DNA of 64,000 bases from DAMCZI01 sp032095175 (GCA_032095175.1 DAMCZI010000001.1:181716-245715), one strand, 5' to 3'. Shown: positions 36,491 to 45,634, numbered from the stretch's first letter. Notes: generated by a model not told the origin, from the letters alone. Translations and numbers: made by a program.

Positions 36491-36820
36491 CTATAGTTTA
36501 ATGAAATCATCCAATTTTATGACAAATATCGAAGCTCCCCCAATTTCAACTTCAACAAAATTATTTATGTGAGCTGCAGTGTAATCATCTGTTGATAGAA
36601 ATGAAGAGACATATTTTTTTCTTTTTTTACATGTATGTTTTATTGTTTCGATAACTTCATCTATTCTTGATTTTTCCAGTGCAACTAGAAGAGTAGTGTT
36701 TCCACTTCTTAAAAATCCGCCTGTACTTGATATTTTAGTAGAGCCAATGCCTAAAGTGTTTAGAGAATTCATCAGATTTGATATATCTTCATTCTGAACT
36801 ATTGCTATAAGAATATACAT
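36491..36820 (-). CDS. darA: DarA-like c-di-AMP-binding PII-like protein
   Basis: The 109-residue protein matches the YaaQ/DarA family: IAIVQNEDISNLMNSL, then GIGSTKISSTGGFLRSGNTT, the conserved nucleotide loop, and VEVEIGGASIFVI near the end. DarA proteins are trimers that bind cyclic di-AMP, the second messenger of potassium and osmotic balance; their output partner is unknown. AGGAGGGGG lies upstream of the ATG. The start overlaps the end of the deacetylase gene by 32 bases, so the two are translated together. Confidence 0.85.
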   Translation of the reverse strand: MYILIAIVQNEDISNLMNSLNTLGIGSTKISSTGGFLRSGNTTLLVALEKSRIDEVIETIKHTCKKRKKYVSSFLSTDDYTAAHINNFVEVEIGGASIFVIKLDDFIKL

Positions 36821-37649
36821 AAATTCCCCCTCCTGAAGCTTTAACTAAGGGTCTTTCATATAGCTTATATTTTCTATATATGTTTACTTCCTTGATTACC
36901 TTTTCCAGTCTATCATATATAGTTTCATTTATTGCATCTCTCTCATAGTGAAAATCTTTATCATATAGTAGATAACTATGGGTAACAGCAACAATTTTTT
37001 TGTTCTTAATAGCTGCTGCTTTTAACATTTTAATTAGTTTTTCAGATTCAAAATATTCAATTCTAAATTCTTCATTACTATCATATGCATACACAGGTAG
37101 TGGCATGAGAATAGGATTTGATATATCATATTCCTTTCTATAAACATTATGTGACTCCCATTGTATATTGCTTACTTTAACCAATGCTTTTTCAGTATCA
37201 TTGTTTATAGAAAAATATCCTCCTCTGTAGCCAGTAATTGGTGATATTCCCCTTTTATAAAGATAGTCTAAAGATTCATATATTATAGATAGCTGCTGTT
37301 CATATGTGTAATGGGATAATAAAGGTTCCTCTTTATTAATAAAGTTGCATTTGTTAAGTATATCTTCAGGAAGATTATCTGGATGTATGTGAAGACCGAA
37401 AACAATTTTATAGTTGTTTTTAATCCTTTCCACAAGGTTTAACCTGTAAAGCATATCTGCAAAAAATGGTGTTATGAAAAGTACAGTATATATATCATTA
37501 TCAGTAGTAAGTTTTAGATGTTTTTCAAGATTAAGTATGTTTTTGTCAAGATTTCTGTCAAAGTTAGTACCTTCGCAATCCATTGTTAGGATAAAATCAA
37601 AACCTTTTCTTTGGATAAACCGACTGAACATATCTTCTTTCAAATCCAT
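36789..37649 (-). CDS. Polysaccharide deacetylase-like (CE4/NodB-type) protein
   Basis: About 286 residues with a CE4-like arrangement: FILTMDCEG supplies Asp, VFGLHIHPDNLP the His-x-His metal motif, ITGYRGGYFS the Arg motif, and AVTHSYLL a late His. No signal peptide or membrane helix is visible, so it may act in the cytoplasm on a sugar or nucleotide-sugar, unlike secreted peptidoglycan deacetylases. It is upstream of and overlaps darA. AGAGGAG lies just upstream of ATG 37649; GTG 37652 is also possible. Confidence 0.7.
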   Translation of the reverse strand: MDLKEDMFSRFIQRKGFDFILTMDCEGTNFDRNLDKNILNLEKHLKLTTDNDIYTVLFITPFFADMLYRLNLVERIKNNYKIVFGLHIHPDNLPEDILNKCNFINKEEPLLSHYTYEQQLSIIYESLDYLYKRGISPITGYRGGYFSINNDTEKALVKVSNIQWESHNVYRKEYDISNPILMPLPVYAYDSNEEFRIEYFESEKLIKMLKAAAIKNKKIVAVTHSYLLYDKDFHYERDAINETIYDRLEKVIKEVNIYRKYKLYERPLVKASGGGIYVYSYSNSSE

Positions 37650-37759
37650 CACTCCTCTTGAAATATGGAAAGGTATGGAATATAATATATATTAACTAAC
37701 AACTCTAATATATCATACAAGTTGTTAGTTGTCAAAAAATTCTATTTAGGGGTGATGTT

Positions 37760-38878
37760 ATGGTTATGATTGGTTTCCCAAGAATGCATAAGGAAGCTAT
37801 GGAAAAGAGAGATTTTATTCCAGAATTTTTTAGACATTTAAATGAAGAGAATGCTGAATTTTATCTTGAATATGGGTATGGTTCGGGTATGGGATTTACA
37901 CATGAGGATTATATAAATGCAAATCCTAAAATACAATTTGTTGATAATGGTGAATGTTACAAAAAGGATATAGCGGTTGTTCTACGTTCTCCTGAGTTTA
38001 ATGAAATAGATAGTATGAAAGAGGGAAGTATACTTGTCAGCATGCTTCATTATCCAACAAGAAAAACAAGAACAGAGCTTCTTAAAAGAAAAAATATATT
38101 TGGGATATCCCTTGATTCCATTAGAAATGACTTACTTGAGAGGATTGTTGTAAACTATAGCGGTACATCAGGAAATGGCATTAAAATCGCTTTTGAGGAG
38201 TTATCGAAGTCTATGAAAAACTTCTATTCAAGGGATAGAGATGTTATAAATGTAAGTATTATAGGTATGGGAATGGTTGGACTTATGGCGGCAAAGGCAG
38301 CGAGGTATTTTGGTTCGGTGGAGATTAGCAGAAGAGTTAAAGCTAATGGAGGAAAAGGGGTGATTGTGAAAATGCTGCCTAAGAATATTACCCCTGATGA
38401 GGTAGAGATGATAGAAATAATGAAAAATACTGATATACTTGTAGATGCATCAACAAGGGGTTGTACTACAGGATATATAATAACAAATGATATGATAAAA
38501 TATCTTAAGGATTATGCAGTAATACTTGATTTAACAGCAGATCCTTACCTTACAGACATAGAGCCAATACAAGTAAAGGGTATAGAGGGAATCCCAACCG
38601 GTACCCTTGATAAAACAGTTTTTTATCCTAATGATGAAGACTATAATTTAATCCCGGATGGTGTGTCAACAGAAAACAGGAGAATTGTTGTTAGCTGTAA
38701 TGCATGGCCTGGAATAAATCCATTAAGCTGTATGGAACTGTATGGAAAACAGATGTTTCCTATAATGAAAAAAATAATAAGGGAAGATGTTAGAAAAGCA
38801 AGAGAAAATAGTGATGGATTTTTTACAAGAGCTATATACAGGGGAACCATTGAGTATTTTGAAAAGTTTGAAGCATAA
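37760..38878 (+). CDS. Alanine dehydrogenase/PNT-family NAD(P)-dependent protein
   Basis: The 372-residue protein has an alanine dehydrogenase/PNT N-terminal domain (about 1-130; KRDFIPEFF, VLRSPEFNEI) and a Rossmann domain with VSIIGMGMVGLMAAKAA (GxGxxG, about 168-184). Loop residues around MLHYPTRKT are typical. It would use NAD(P) to oxidise or make an amino or imino acid; alanine, lysine/saccharopine or carboxyethyl-ornithine chemistry are all possible. It is divergent from the deacetylase-darA pair and about 100 bases before a GntR-type regulator. Confidence 0.75.
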   Translation: MVMIGFPRMHKEAMEKRDFIPEFFRHLNEENAEFYLEYGYGSGMGFTHEDYINANPKIQFVDNGECYKKDIAVVLRSPEFNEIDSMKEGSILVSMLHYPTRKTRTELLKRKNIFGISLDSIRNDLLERIVVNYSGTSGNGIKIAFEELSKSMKNFYSRDRDVINVSIIGMGMVGLMAAKAARYFGSVEISRRVKANGGKGVIVKMLPKNITPDEVEMIEIMKNTDILVDASTRGCTTGYIITNDMIKYLKDYAVILDLTADPYLTDIEPIQVKGIEGIPTGTLDKTVFYPNDEDYNLIPDGVSTENRRIVVSCNAWPGINPLSCMELYGKQMFPIMKKIIREDVRKARENSDGFFTRAIYRGTIEYFEKFEA

Positions 38879-38980
38879 GTATAAATACCATAAAATATCC
38901 CTATACTTGATTATTATAAGTATAAATGCTTATAATTAAAGTGTTGTAAAATATAAGGAACACAAATTGAGGAGGGTATT

Positions 38981-39607
38981 ATGGCTGCGGAAGCTATTGT
39001 TAAACCTATATATCAGCAGATTGCTATAGATATAGCAAACAGGATATATAATGGAGAATTTGAAGTTGGAAGTAAAATATTTGGAAGATCTACCCTGGCA
39101 GGTGAATATAATGTTTCGCCTGAAACTATAAGACGTTCAATTATTCTTCTGCAGGATATGAATATAGTAGAAACAAGTCAGGGAAGCGGAATTGAAGTAA
39201 AATCCAGGGATGAAGCTTGCAGATTTATTGAAAAATTCAAACATATGGATAATGTTAACTCCATAAAAAACAGGATTTCTGAAATAGTGAAGGAAAAGCA
39301 AAAACTTGATGAGGATTTAAAGGTATATATAGACAAACTTATGGATTTTTCTGAAAGATTTAAGAATTCCAATCCCTTTGCACCATTTGAAATCAGGATT
39401 ACTAAAGGGTCAATGATGGTTGGAAAGACTATTGCTGAATCAAAGTTTTGGCAAAATACAGGTGCCACTATTATTGGAATAAGAAGAAATAGAAAAGTGA
39501 TACTTTCTCCAGGACCATATGCGGTATTTAATATAAATGATGATATAATAGCAGTTGGGGATGAAGGAGCTTTTGAAAGGACCAATAAATATATATATGA
39601 AAAGTAA
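38981..39607 (+). CDS. BusR-like GntR-family regulator with RCK_C domain
   Basis: The 208-residue protein starts with a GntR-type winged helix (about 8-75; PIYQQIAIDIANRIYNGEF, SPETIRRSIILLQDM), has a helical linker (85-125), and ends with a TrkA-C/RCK_C domain (about 130-205; GATIIGIRRNRKVILSPGP, DDIIAVGDEG). This is the layout of BusR, which binds cyclic di-AMP through RCK_C and represses glycine-betaine uptake genes. A c-di-AMP receptor gene of the DarA type lies 2.2 kb away. No bus operon is in the window, so targets are elsewhere or the gene regulates itself. GAGGAGG precedes the ATG. Confidence 0.85.
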   Translation: MAAEAIVKPIYQQIAIDIANRIYNGEFEVGSKIFGRSTLAGEYNVSPETIRRSIILLQDMNIVETSQGSGIEVKSRDEACRFIEKFKHMDNVNSIKNRISEIVKEKQKLDEDLKVYIDKLMDFSERFKNSNPFAPFEIRITKGSMMVGKTIAESKFWQNTGATIIGIRRNRKVILSPGPYAVFNINDDIIAVGDEGAFERTNKYIYEK

Positions 39608-39655
39608 AATAAAAAAGATGAAATCCTATTGTTATTGTGATTTCATCTTTTTTAT
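39608..39655. terminator. Bidirectional terminator
   Basis: AAAAAAGATGAAATC pairs with GATTTCATCTTTTTT between two convergent genes, with A and T runs on both sides. Confidence 0.9.
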
Positions 39656-40225
39656 CTATTTGCTTTCAAAGATAAATGAAAGTTCTGCTCGTCTATTTAA
39701 GGATTGACCTTCTCTGATACTATTGTCGCCAATTGGATTATTTGAACCATTACCCATAATTTTTATTCTTTCAGGTTTAATGCCATTCTCAATTAAATAG
39801 TCTCTAACAGTTTGGGCACGTTCTAGTGATAACTCCTTTGAAAATTCCGTTTCTTTACTTTTTGAAACGTTGGCTGTATAGCCAACTATTTTAATATGTA
39901 AATTATCAAGTACTTTTGCAAAAAAAACAAACTCGTCAAGAGATTTATAATCATTTGATTTTAATAGGGGCATATTAGGAGCAAAATTTACTGTTAAAAT
40001 AGTACAACCTGAGGCACGTTTAATAATACCATCTAAAACATCCTTTTCTAAAGAATTCTCTGATGTTTTAGAAATATTTGATGAAATATCTTGCTTTGCT
40101 GGTGGATTGCTATGTTTTTGAGCATCTGCAGCTAGATTCTTAATTATTAAAACACAGAACAGCAGTAGCATCGATAAAAATACTAATATACATTTACCCA
40201 AATTAGTTAATCTATATTTACCCAT
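39656..40225 (-). CDS. OmpA-domain protein with N-terminal membrane anchor
   Basis: The 189-residue protein has a membrane helix at about 10-32 and a C-terminal OmpA/MotB-type peptidoglycan-binding domain (about 85-189): HIKIVGYTANVS, SLERAQTVRDYLIENGI, IKIMGNGSNNPI and NRRAELSFIF. It would be anchored in the membrane and touch cell-wall peptidoglycan. It follows an uncharacterised coiled-coil gene by 27 bases, probably in one transcript. Confidence 0.82.
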   Translation of the reverse strand: MGKYRLTNLGKCILVFLSMLLLFCVLIIKNLAADAQKHSNPPAKQDISSNISKTSENSLEKDVLDGIIKRASGCTILTVNFAPNMPLLKSNDYKSLDEFVFFAKVLDNLHIKIVGYTANVSKSKETEFSKELSLERAQTVRDYLIENGIKPERIKIMGNGSNNPIGDNSIREGQSLNRRAELSFIFESK

Positions 40226-40252
40226 TTAATTTACACTCAAACATAAAATTGG

Positions 40253-40837
40253 CTATTTTTCGGGGTTTATAAATTGTATAATGTTTTGTATCTTTTGTAC
40301 CTCGTATTCTATGTTTGCACTCTGCTCTTCCTGTAACTTTTTTCTATCGTTTATATTCTTTTTGCATTTATTAATAGCCTGCATAAGCTTTTCTATTTCT
40401 GCTTCACACTCTGATATTAATTTGTTTGTATAGTTTGAAGAACCATTTTCAAAGTTTTTAAGAACACTTAGCCTCTCACTGCCATCCTTTAATAATTCCA
40501 CTATATTCATACCAGAAGATGATATTATATTAAGTATAGACTGTCTTTTTATCTCCTGTGGTAAATAATCTGGTAGGGCTTTTGAAAAACTATCTATTAT
40601 AAAAATAGTATCTTTATTGTCAGATTCAAGGTTGAATTTCTTATATATTTCTTCTACCTTGAGAAGTCTATCAACTTTAAATTGGTTTTGCTGGTCATAT
40701 GCACTAACATTTTGCTTTGGAGTTTCTTCTTCTTTCACTTCTTCTGGTTCAACAACATTTTCAGAGACTGGCTCTGGGTTTTCCTCAACCCTTTCAATTA
40801 ATTTTAATCGTTCAAGTAATGACTTCTTGGCCTCCAT
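40253..40837 (-). CDS. Hypothetical acidic coiled-coil protein
   Basis: I do not recognise this 194-residue protein. It begins MEAKKSLLERLKLIERV, has a Glu/Pro/Val-rich disordered segment (about 20-45), a helical middle, and a Lys/Glu-rich coiled coil near the C-terminus (about 135-185). No signal or membrane helix is present. GGAGGGGGT lies seven bases before ATG 40837. The frame remains open for 48 more codons upstream, without a ribosome site. It probably shares a transcript with the OmpA-domain gene, so it may be a cytoplasmic partner. Confidence 0.6.
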   Translation of the reverse strand: MEAKKSLLERLKLIERVEENPEPVSENVVEPEEVKEEETPKQNVSAYDQQNQFKVDRLLKVEEIYKKFNLESDNKDTIFIIDSFSKALPDYLPQEIKRQSILNIISSSGMNIVELLKDGSERLSVLKNFENGSSNYTNKLISECEAEIEKLMQAINKCKKNINDRKKLQEEQSANIEYEVQKIQNIIQFINPEK

Positions 40838-41182
40838 AAGTGTACCCCCTCCATTAATAAAAATGTATATATAGCCACCGTTTGGTGAATAAAATACTCT
40901 ATCTTCTATTATATCGTAATTGGGATAATTTTCTTTAATATTTGACAAATTTTTAGAAAAATTTTTACATAAATTGAGCATATATTTTTGTAATGCCCTT
41001 TATATGATAAAATAACTGCCATATAGTAAATATAATTTCTAGATATTTTATAAGATATAGATTTTTGTGATATACAAATTATAATAATAACTTTCTCTAT
41101 AATTTTAGAAGATGGTGTTTTAAGCTTTAATTAATGAATAATAGGTTTTATAAATCAAATAATAAGATAAGGAGGGATTATG
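40838..41182. other. Divergent intergenic region
   Basis: These 345 AT-rich bases separate divergent genes and must hold both promoters. I could not pick clear -35/-10 pairs. The last bases carry AAGGAGGG, the ribosome site of the DUF3892 gene. Confidence 0.5.
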
Positions 41183-41413
41183 ATGGATGGAAAAACCAAG
41201 ATAACAAAGGTTAGAAAAAATCCTGATGGGGATATAACGGATGTTATGCTTACAGATGGGAACATTTATTCAGTTGATCAGGCAATAATCCTTGCCAGGG
41301 ATGGAGTTATAGAGGGAGTAAACGTTGGAAGAGCAAAAAATGGAAGAGAGTACTTAAGAAGCAATCCTAATGGAGATACTGGAGATAATCTTGATAATCT
41401 GCAGCAGTTTTAA
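41183..41413 (+). CDS. DUF3892 family small protein
   Basis: This 76-residue protein matches the DUF3892 pattern: ITKVRKNPDGDITDVMLTDG, AIILARDGVIEGVNVG and a REYLRSNPN end. The function of this family is not known to me. The first of two ATGs (41180) is only three bases from GGAGGG, so ATG 41183 is preferred. It is a single gene followed by a long hairpin element. Confidence 0.8.
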   Translation: MDGKTKITKVRKNPDGDITDVMLTDGNIYSVDQAIILARDGVIEGVNVGRAKNGREYLRSNPNGDTGDNLDNLQQF

Positions 41414-41428
41414 AAGACAATAAAAATG

Positions 41429-41581
41429 AGGCTGTGGCACTAACGAATATTATTGCCTTGAGTGTCAGGTACATGGCAAGTGGCAAGTTGAAAAAGCCTA
41501 GAATATCAGGCTTTACTCAACTTGCCACTTGTCATGTGCCTGGTACTTTTGAAAGCTATTTTTGTTAGTGCGACAGCCCCA
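41429..41581. repeat. Modular long hairpin element, copy 3 (nested)
   Basis: The outer arms (GAGGCTGTGGCACTAAC and GTTAGTGCGACAGCCCC) enclose a second inverted repeat (GTCAGGTACATGGCAAGTGG against CCACTTGTCATGTGCCTGG). The outer part matches 33051-33142 and the inner part matches 22836-22920, so this copy looks like a composite of the other two. Confidence 0.75.
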
Positions 41582-41586
41582 TTTGA

Positions 41587-43281
41587 CTAGTTCTTTAAAG
41601 CTGCTTTATCTTCTTCAATCTTAAGTTTATCAAAATCGGTACTCTTTCCAAAGAATCTAAGTATTGCCCACACTGCAGCTCCTCCAATTATAAGGCCTAT
41701 CCATACTGGTATTCCCAATGCAACTGGTAAATACCCAAATACCAAGCTTACACCGAATACTGTAAGGGCATATGGCATTTGGGTTTTTACATGATCCATA
41801 TGGTCAGAGGCAGAGGCCATTGAGGACATGATTGTGGTGTCCGATATTGGAGAGCAGTGATCTCCAAATATTGCACCTGTTAAAACTGTACCCATTGTTG
41901 CAAATATTATGCTGGCTGGTGCACCATTTTGCTGCATTGCATTTGCCAGAGGTATTGCAAGAGGCATCATGATTGCCATTGTACCCCAGGATGTACCTGT
42001 TGCAAAGGATATAACACCTGATATTATGAATACGAATATAGGAAGAAGAGTATATGGAAGTGATTGACTTAGTGCTCCAACAAGATAGTTTGCTGTTCCG
42101 ACGTCATTTGTTACTGCACCAAGAGACCAAGCCATTGTAAGTATCATAACCGTTAATATAAGAGATTTTGCACCATCTATCCAGGCGTCAAATGTTTCTC
42201 CAAGTGTCAAAATCTTTTGGGATATTGCCATAACTCCTGCAACGATACTTGCAATTATGGAAGCCCATACAAGAACAATGGATGCATCTGAGTTACCGAA
42301 GGCTGTACGAATTCCTTCAAGTGTAAATGGCTCGTCAAGTCCATTTCCTGAATACCACAAACCTACAAAGCCTATTATTACAAGTGTTAAAACAGGAACT
42401 ATAGCATTTCTCATTTTTGGTTTAAGCCCTTCCTTAAGCTGCTGGGAATCAATCTCCATTGATGCCATAGGCCTTGCAGTATCAGATATTGGCTTACCTT
42501 CAAGTCTTGCTCTTTTTTCTGCTTTAAACATTGGACCAAAATCCCTTGCCATAAGGGCGATAAGAAGTACCATTAGAAGAGTGAAAATGTCATAGAATCT
42601 ATATGGAATGGATTTTATAAAGTATTCATAGGCATTTATCTTCATTCCAATGCTGCCAAATGCATCATTTATAACTCCAAGTTCATATCCAACCCAAGTT
42701 GAAATAAGAGCGAGTCCTGCTACAGGTGCTGCTGTTGCATCTACGATATAGGAAAGCTTTTCCCTTGAAACCTTCATCTTATCTGTAAGTGGTCTCATTG
42801 TAGGTCCAACTATCAAAGTGTTAGCGTAGTCATCAAAGAATACGATTAATCCCAATAACCATGTTACAACCTGAGCTCCCTTTGCAGTCTTGGCTTTTTT
42901 AGCAAGTGCTTCAGCAATTGCATGGGTTCCCCCCATTTTTGCGACTATACCTATCATACCGCCAATGCTTAGGGTAAATATAAGTATTCCAGCATGCCAT
43001 TTATCAGCCACTGCACCAACAATATAGGTGTCAAGACTTCTTAGAAATCCATAGAATACATTCCACTTTTGGAGCATTGTAACTCCAACTAAAACACCAA
43101 GGAAAAGTGAAAGCAGAACTTGCTTTGTAATAAAGGAAAGAAGAATTGCAATGAGTGGAGGAAGAATGGATATTAAACCAAAGTTCGCTTTTTCATCTCC
43201 TGCAGAAGCTAGAATTGGAGATGCCATTAATAATACAAGGACAAAGATTAGCAAAATCTTTAGAGCCTTTTTAAATTTCAT
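41587..43281 (-). CDS. NhaC-family Na+/H+ antiporter
   Basis: The 564-residue membrane protein has a hydrophobic start and about twelve further helices. Family motifs are clear: VFFDDYANTLIVGPTMRP, FATGTSWGTMAIMMP and FGDHCSPISDTTIMSS. Members exchange Na+ for H+, or organic acids such as malate and lactate; the exact substrate is not evident. AAAGGGGG precedes the ATG. It is a single gene; an Rnf-driven ion gradient would give such an antiporter a role in ion balance, which is inference. Confidence 0.87.
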   Translation of the reverse strand: MKFKKALKILLIFVLVLLMASPILASAGDEKANFGLISILPPLIAILLSFITKQVLLSLFLGVLVGVTMLQKWNVFYGFLRSLDTYIVGAVADKWHAGILIFTLSIGGMIGIVAKMGGTHAIAEALAKKAKTAKGAQVVTWLLGLIVFFDDYANTLIVGPTMRPLTDKMKVSREKLSYIVDATAAPVAGLALISTWVGYELGVINDAFGSIGMKINAYEYFIKSIPYRFYDIFTLLMVLLIALMARDFGPMFKAEKRARLEGKPISDTARPMASMEIDSQQLKEGLKPKMRNAIVPVLTLVIIGFVGLWYSGNGLDEPFTLEGIRTAFGNSDASIVLVWASIIASIVAGVMAISQKILTLGETFDAWIDGAKSLILTVMILTMAWSLGAVTNDVGTANYLVGALSQSLPYTLLPIFVFIISGVISFATGTSWGTMAIMMPLAIPLANAMQQNGAPASIIFATMGTVLTGAIFGDHCSPISDTTIMSSMASASDHMDHVKTQMPYALTVFGVSLVFGYLPVALGIPVWIGLIIGGAAVWAILRFFGKSTDFDKLKIEEDKAALKN

Positions 43282-43444
43282 GATATTCCCCCTTTACAAT
43301 AATATGGTTTGGTAATAAATATTCTTTCCATTTGAATAAATTCCTTTAAATGGAAAAATTAAATATTGTTAATATATGTAATAAATTGGGCGGAAATATA
43401 GATTAATATAAGAACTTAAAAAATAATAGCTGCAAAAGCAGCTA

Positions 43445-43825
43445 TTATTGCTGAGGCTTTATTAGTAAGCCATTATTAAAGTGATTCATAGAACCAACAA
43501 GGTCGATAATAGAGAGGACCTCTATAATTTGTTTTTCATCAAAACCGGCATCTTTTAACTGTTTAGTATACATGGTTACACATGCTTCACAGTTGTTTAA
43601 AACAGAAATGGTATAGGCTATTGCCATTTTTGTCTTTTTATCCAGAGTGGATTCTTCCATTACAGTATGCATTTTACCAAGTACAAGTCTTAAGTAATCA
43701 GGGTGGTTTGCCATTGCTTGAAAAGTTGGTGGAATCATCCCTCCAAAAGCTTTTTTTATCTCCTCAAACATTGCCTTTACCTCTCCACGAGCATCTTCTT
43801 CTGTAAGCAGCTTAACTGTAGGCAT
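43445..43825 (-). CDS. Carboxymuconolactone decarboxylase/AhpD-like protein
   Basis: The 126-residue protein has the AhpD-like core with E-x-x-C-x-x-C-like chemistry: NNCEACVTMYTKQLKDAG holds the redox CxxC pair, and MAIAYTISVL the preceding helix. Such proteins act as peroxidases or disulfide reductases. ATG 43825 has AAGGAGGAG upstream; the longer frame from 43843 would place the start inside the ribosome site. A single gene. Confidence 0.82.
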   Translation of the reverse strand: MPTVKLLTEEDARGEVKAMFEEIKKAFGGMIPPTFQAMANHPDYLRLVLGKMHTVMEESTLDKKTKMAIAYTISVLNNCEACVTMYTKQLKDAGFDEKQIIEVLSIIDLVGSMNHFNNGLLIKPQQ

Positions 43826-43900
43826 TAAAACTCCTCCTTCCATATAAATATTTAAACTCTTTATTAGTATTTTTCCATATAAGCTATAAATTATTAGTAA

Positions 43901-44058
43901 GGCGTATTAAAGAAAATAACAAGTCAAAGATTTTGAGGATATTTTGCGTCAGACGAGGAAATGAAAGCTCAAGCTAGTTGGGCTAACTTGAGCTTTCATT
44001 GACGAAGTATGACACAAAATAGACCAAAATATTGACTTGTTATTTTCTTTAATACGCC
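43901..44058. repeat. MITE-like element, full-length copy A
   Basis: 158 bp with terminal inverted repeats beginning GGCGTATTAAAGAAAATAAC and continuing AAGTCAA. An internal hairpin is built from GAAAGCTCAAGCTAG and its complement. TAA lies on both sides but may be chance. Copy B at 58434-58572 is the same element in inverse orientation. No coding frame. Confidence 0.8.
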
Positions 44059-44065
44059 TAAAATA

Positions 44066-44097
44066 AAAAAGGGGCAAAGCCCTTAAAGCTTTGCCCT
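44066..44097 (-). terminator. trpS terminator
   Basis: On the minus strand GGGCAAAGC pairs with GCTTTGCCC and is followed by CTTTTTTATTTT. Confidence 0.85.
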
Positions 44098-44098
44098 A

Positions 44099-45103
44099 TT
44101 ATCTTGGTATTAATCCTATTTTCTTTTGCATTTTTCTTAGAGTTTTAATTGCTACGCTACTTGCCTTTTCAGCACCTGCTCTATATATGCCTTCAAGGTA
44201 CTCCTTGTTTGCCAAAAGCTCCTTAACCTTTGCTTGAATAGGTGACAATTCTCCAATAATTGCATCTGCAACATCGGATTTAAATTGAGCATAGCCCATT
44301 CCGTCATATTTCTTTTCTATATCAGAAGGACTCATGCCTGATATTGCACTTAAAATATTTATAAGGTTCATTACGCCAGGCTGTTCTTCGGAATATTTTA
44401 CAACACCAATGGTATCAGTAACAGCACGGCTGATTTTCTTTTTAATAACCTCAGGTGGATCCATTATTAGTATATAACCATTTGAGTTATCATCATCTGA
44501 TTTTGACATCTTCTTTGATGGATCCTGAAGGTCCATTATTTTTGCAGCTTCCTTTGGTATATATCCATCAGGCACTGTAAATGTTGGGCTGTATAGGTTA
44601 TTAAACCTTTCTGCAATATCCCTTGCAAGCTCAAGATGCTGCTTTTGATCTTTTCCTACAGGTACAAGATCTGCATTGTAAATAAGTATATCCGCAGCCA
44701 TCAAAACAGGATAGGTGAAGAGCCCTGAACTTATTGCTTCTCCAAGCTTTTGTGATTTATCCTTGTATTGAGTCATTCTGCTGAGCTCACCCATATAGGT
44801 GAAGCAGTTTAACAACCATCCGGCTTCACAATGAGCAGGAACATGTGATTGAATAAAGAGTGTATTCTTTTCAGGATCTATTCCTGAAGCGATATATATA
44901 GCTAGTATCTGAAGGCTCCTTGCCCTTAAATCCTTTGGCTCCTGTCTTACAGTTATTGCATGAAGGTCTGCAACACAGAAGTAGCAATAGTAGTCCTCTT
45001 GAAGTTTTCCCCAGTTCTTTATAGCACCAAGATAATTTCCAAGTGTAAGTTCTCCAGAAGGTTTAATCGCACTGAATATAACCTTTTGCTTTTCGTTTTC
45101 CAT
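44099..45103 (-). CDS. trpS: Tryptophanyl-tRNA synthetase
   Basis: The 334-residue class I synthetase charges tRNA-Trp. It has the HIGH-equivalent segment in KPSGELTLGNYLGAIKNW and the KMSKS loop in DPSKKMSKSDDD, with the family GKDQKQHLELARDIAERFN motif. ATG 45103 has GGAGGTGG seven bases upstream; the longer frame from 45118 starts inside that site. A tryptophan-type T-box leader lies upstream, so the gene should be induced when uncharged tRNA-Trp accumulates. Confidence 0.95.
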   Translation of the reverse strand: MENEKQKVIFSAIKPSGELTLGNYLGAIKNWGKLQEDYYCYFCVADLHAITVRQEPKDLRARSLQILAIYIASGIDPEKNTLFIQSHVPAHCEAGWLLNCFTYMGELSRMTQYKDKSQKLGEAISSGLFTYPVLMAADILIYNADLVPVGKDQKQHLELARDIAERFNNLYSPTFTVPDGYIPKEAAKIMDLQDPSKKMSKSDDDNSNGYILIMDPPEVIKKKISRAVTDTIGVVKYSEEQPGVMNLINILSAISGMSPSDIEKKYDGMGYAQFKSDVADAIIGELSPIQAKVKELLANKEYLEGIYRAGAEKASSVAIKTLRKMQKKIGLIPR

Positions 45104-45137
45104 AATAGCCACCTCCAAAAATATTTTAATATAAAAT

Positions 45138-45390
45138 AAAAAGCCCCATGGAATAAATCCATAGGGCGTAATTTACGCGGTACCACCTAAATTCAAGAAG
45201 CATCGGCTTCTCCTCAAAGGATACGTGCTCATATCCTGTCCTTGTAACGTGGGACAAACGTTTGGGACTACTGTACTTCACCCCAATCCTCCTGGACCCA
45301 TTCAGTATAAGCATAGCTGCTGCAATTCCACCATCTGCAGCTCTCTAAAAACCTGTTTTTAAACCTACTTGCTTCCAGTCATTGGATTTA
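45138..45390 (-). promoter_or_regulatory. T-box riboswitch of trpS
   Basis: The minus strand carries the T-box core AGGTGGTACCGCG (45176-45188), read just before a terminator hairpin (CGCCCTATGGATT...CCATGGGGC then TTTTT, 45138-45168). Upstream are a Stem I-like region with AATGACTGGAAGCAAGTAG near 45382 and a TGG triplet near 45300 that could be the specifier. Uncharged tRNA-Trp would favour the antiterminator. The rest of the interval to 45634 shows no gene. Confidence 0.9.
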
Positions 45391-45634
45391 TATTTTTGCT
45401 TTAATATATATTATTACATTAATTCTATTTTGTCAATGATAAATAGTTTTTTTAAAAAGAATATATTTAATTCTTTTGTAACCATTTTTAATCATACTGT
45501 AAATGAGAAAATTAAAGGAAGGTGTAACATATTATTATATGCTTGGATATTTTTTTTATTCATTAATTTATTGTTTAAAAGTTAAAGCTGTAATACAATC
45601 TTATTGATAAGATATTTCAAAATGGAGTGATTGT

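Noticed and set aside
40838..40981. 48-residue upstream extension of the coiled-coil protein
   Set aside because: The extension overlaps the strong GGAGGGGGT site for ATG 40837 and has no site of its own. It could still be coding, so only the shorter gene is listed.
43898..44061. TAA target-site duplication around MITE copy A
   Set aside because: TAA flanks copy A, but copy B has TAT on one side and TAA on the other, so a duplication cannot be claimed.
45126..45314. 62-codon minus-strand frame as a small gene
   Set aside because: It lies across the T-box leader of trpS; the RNA structure explains the sequence.
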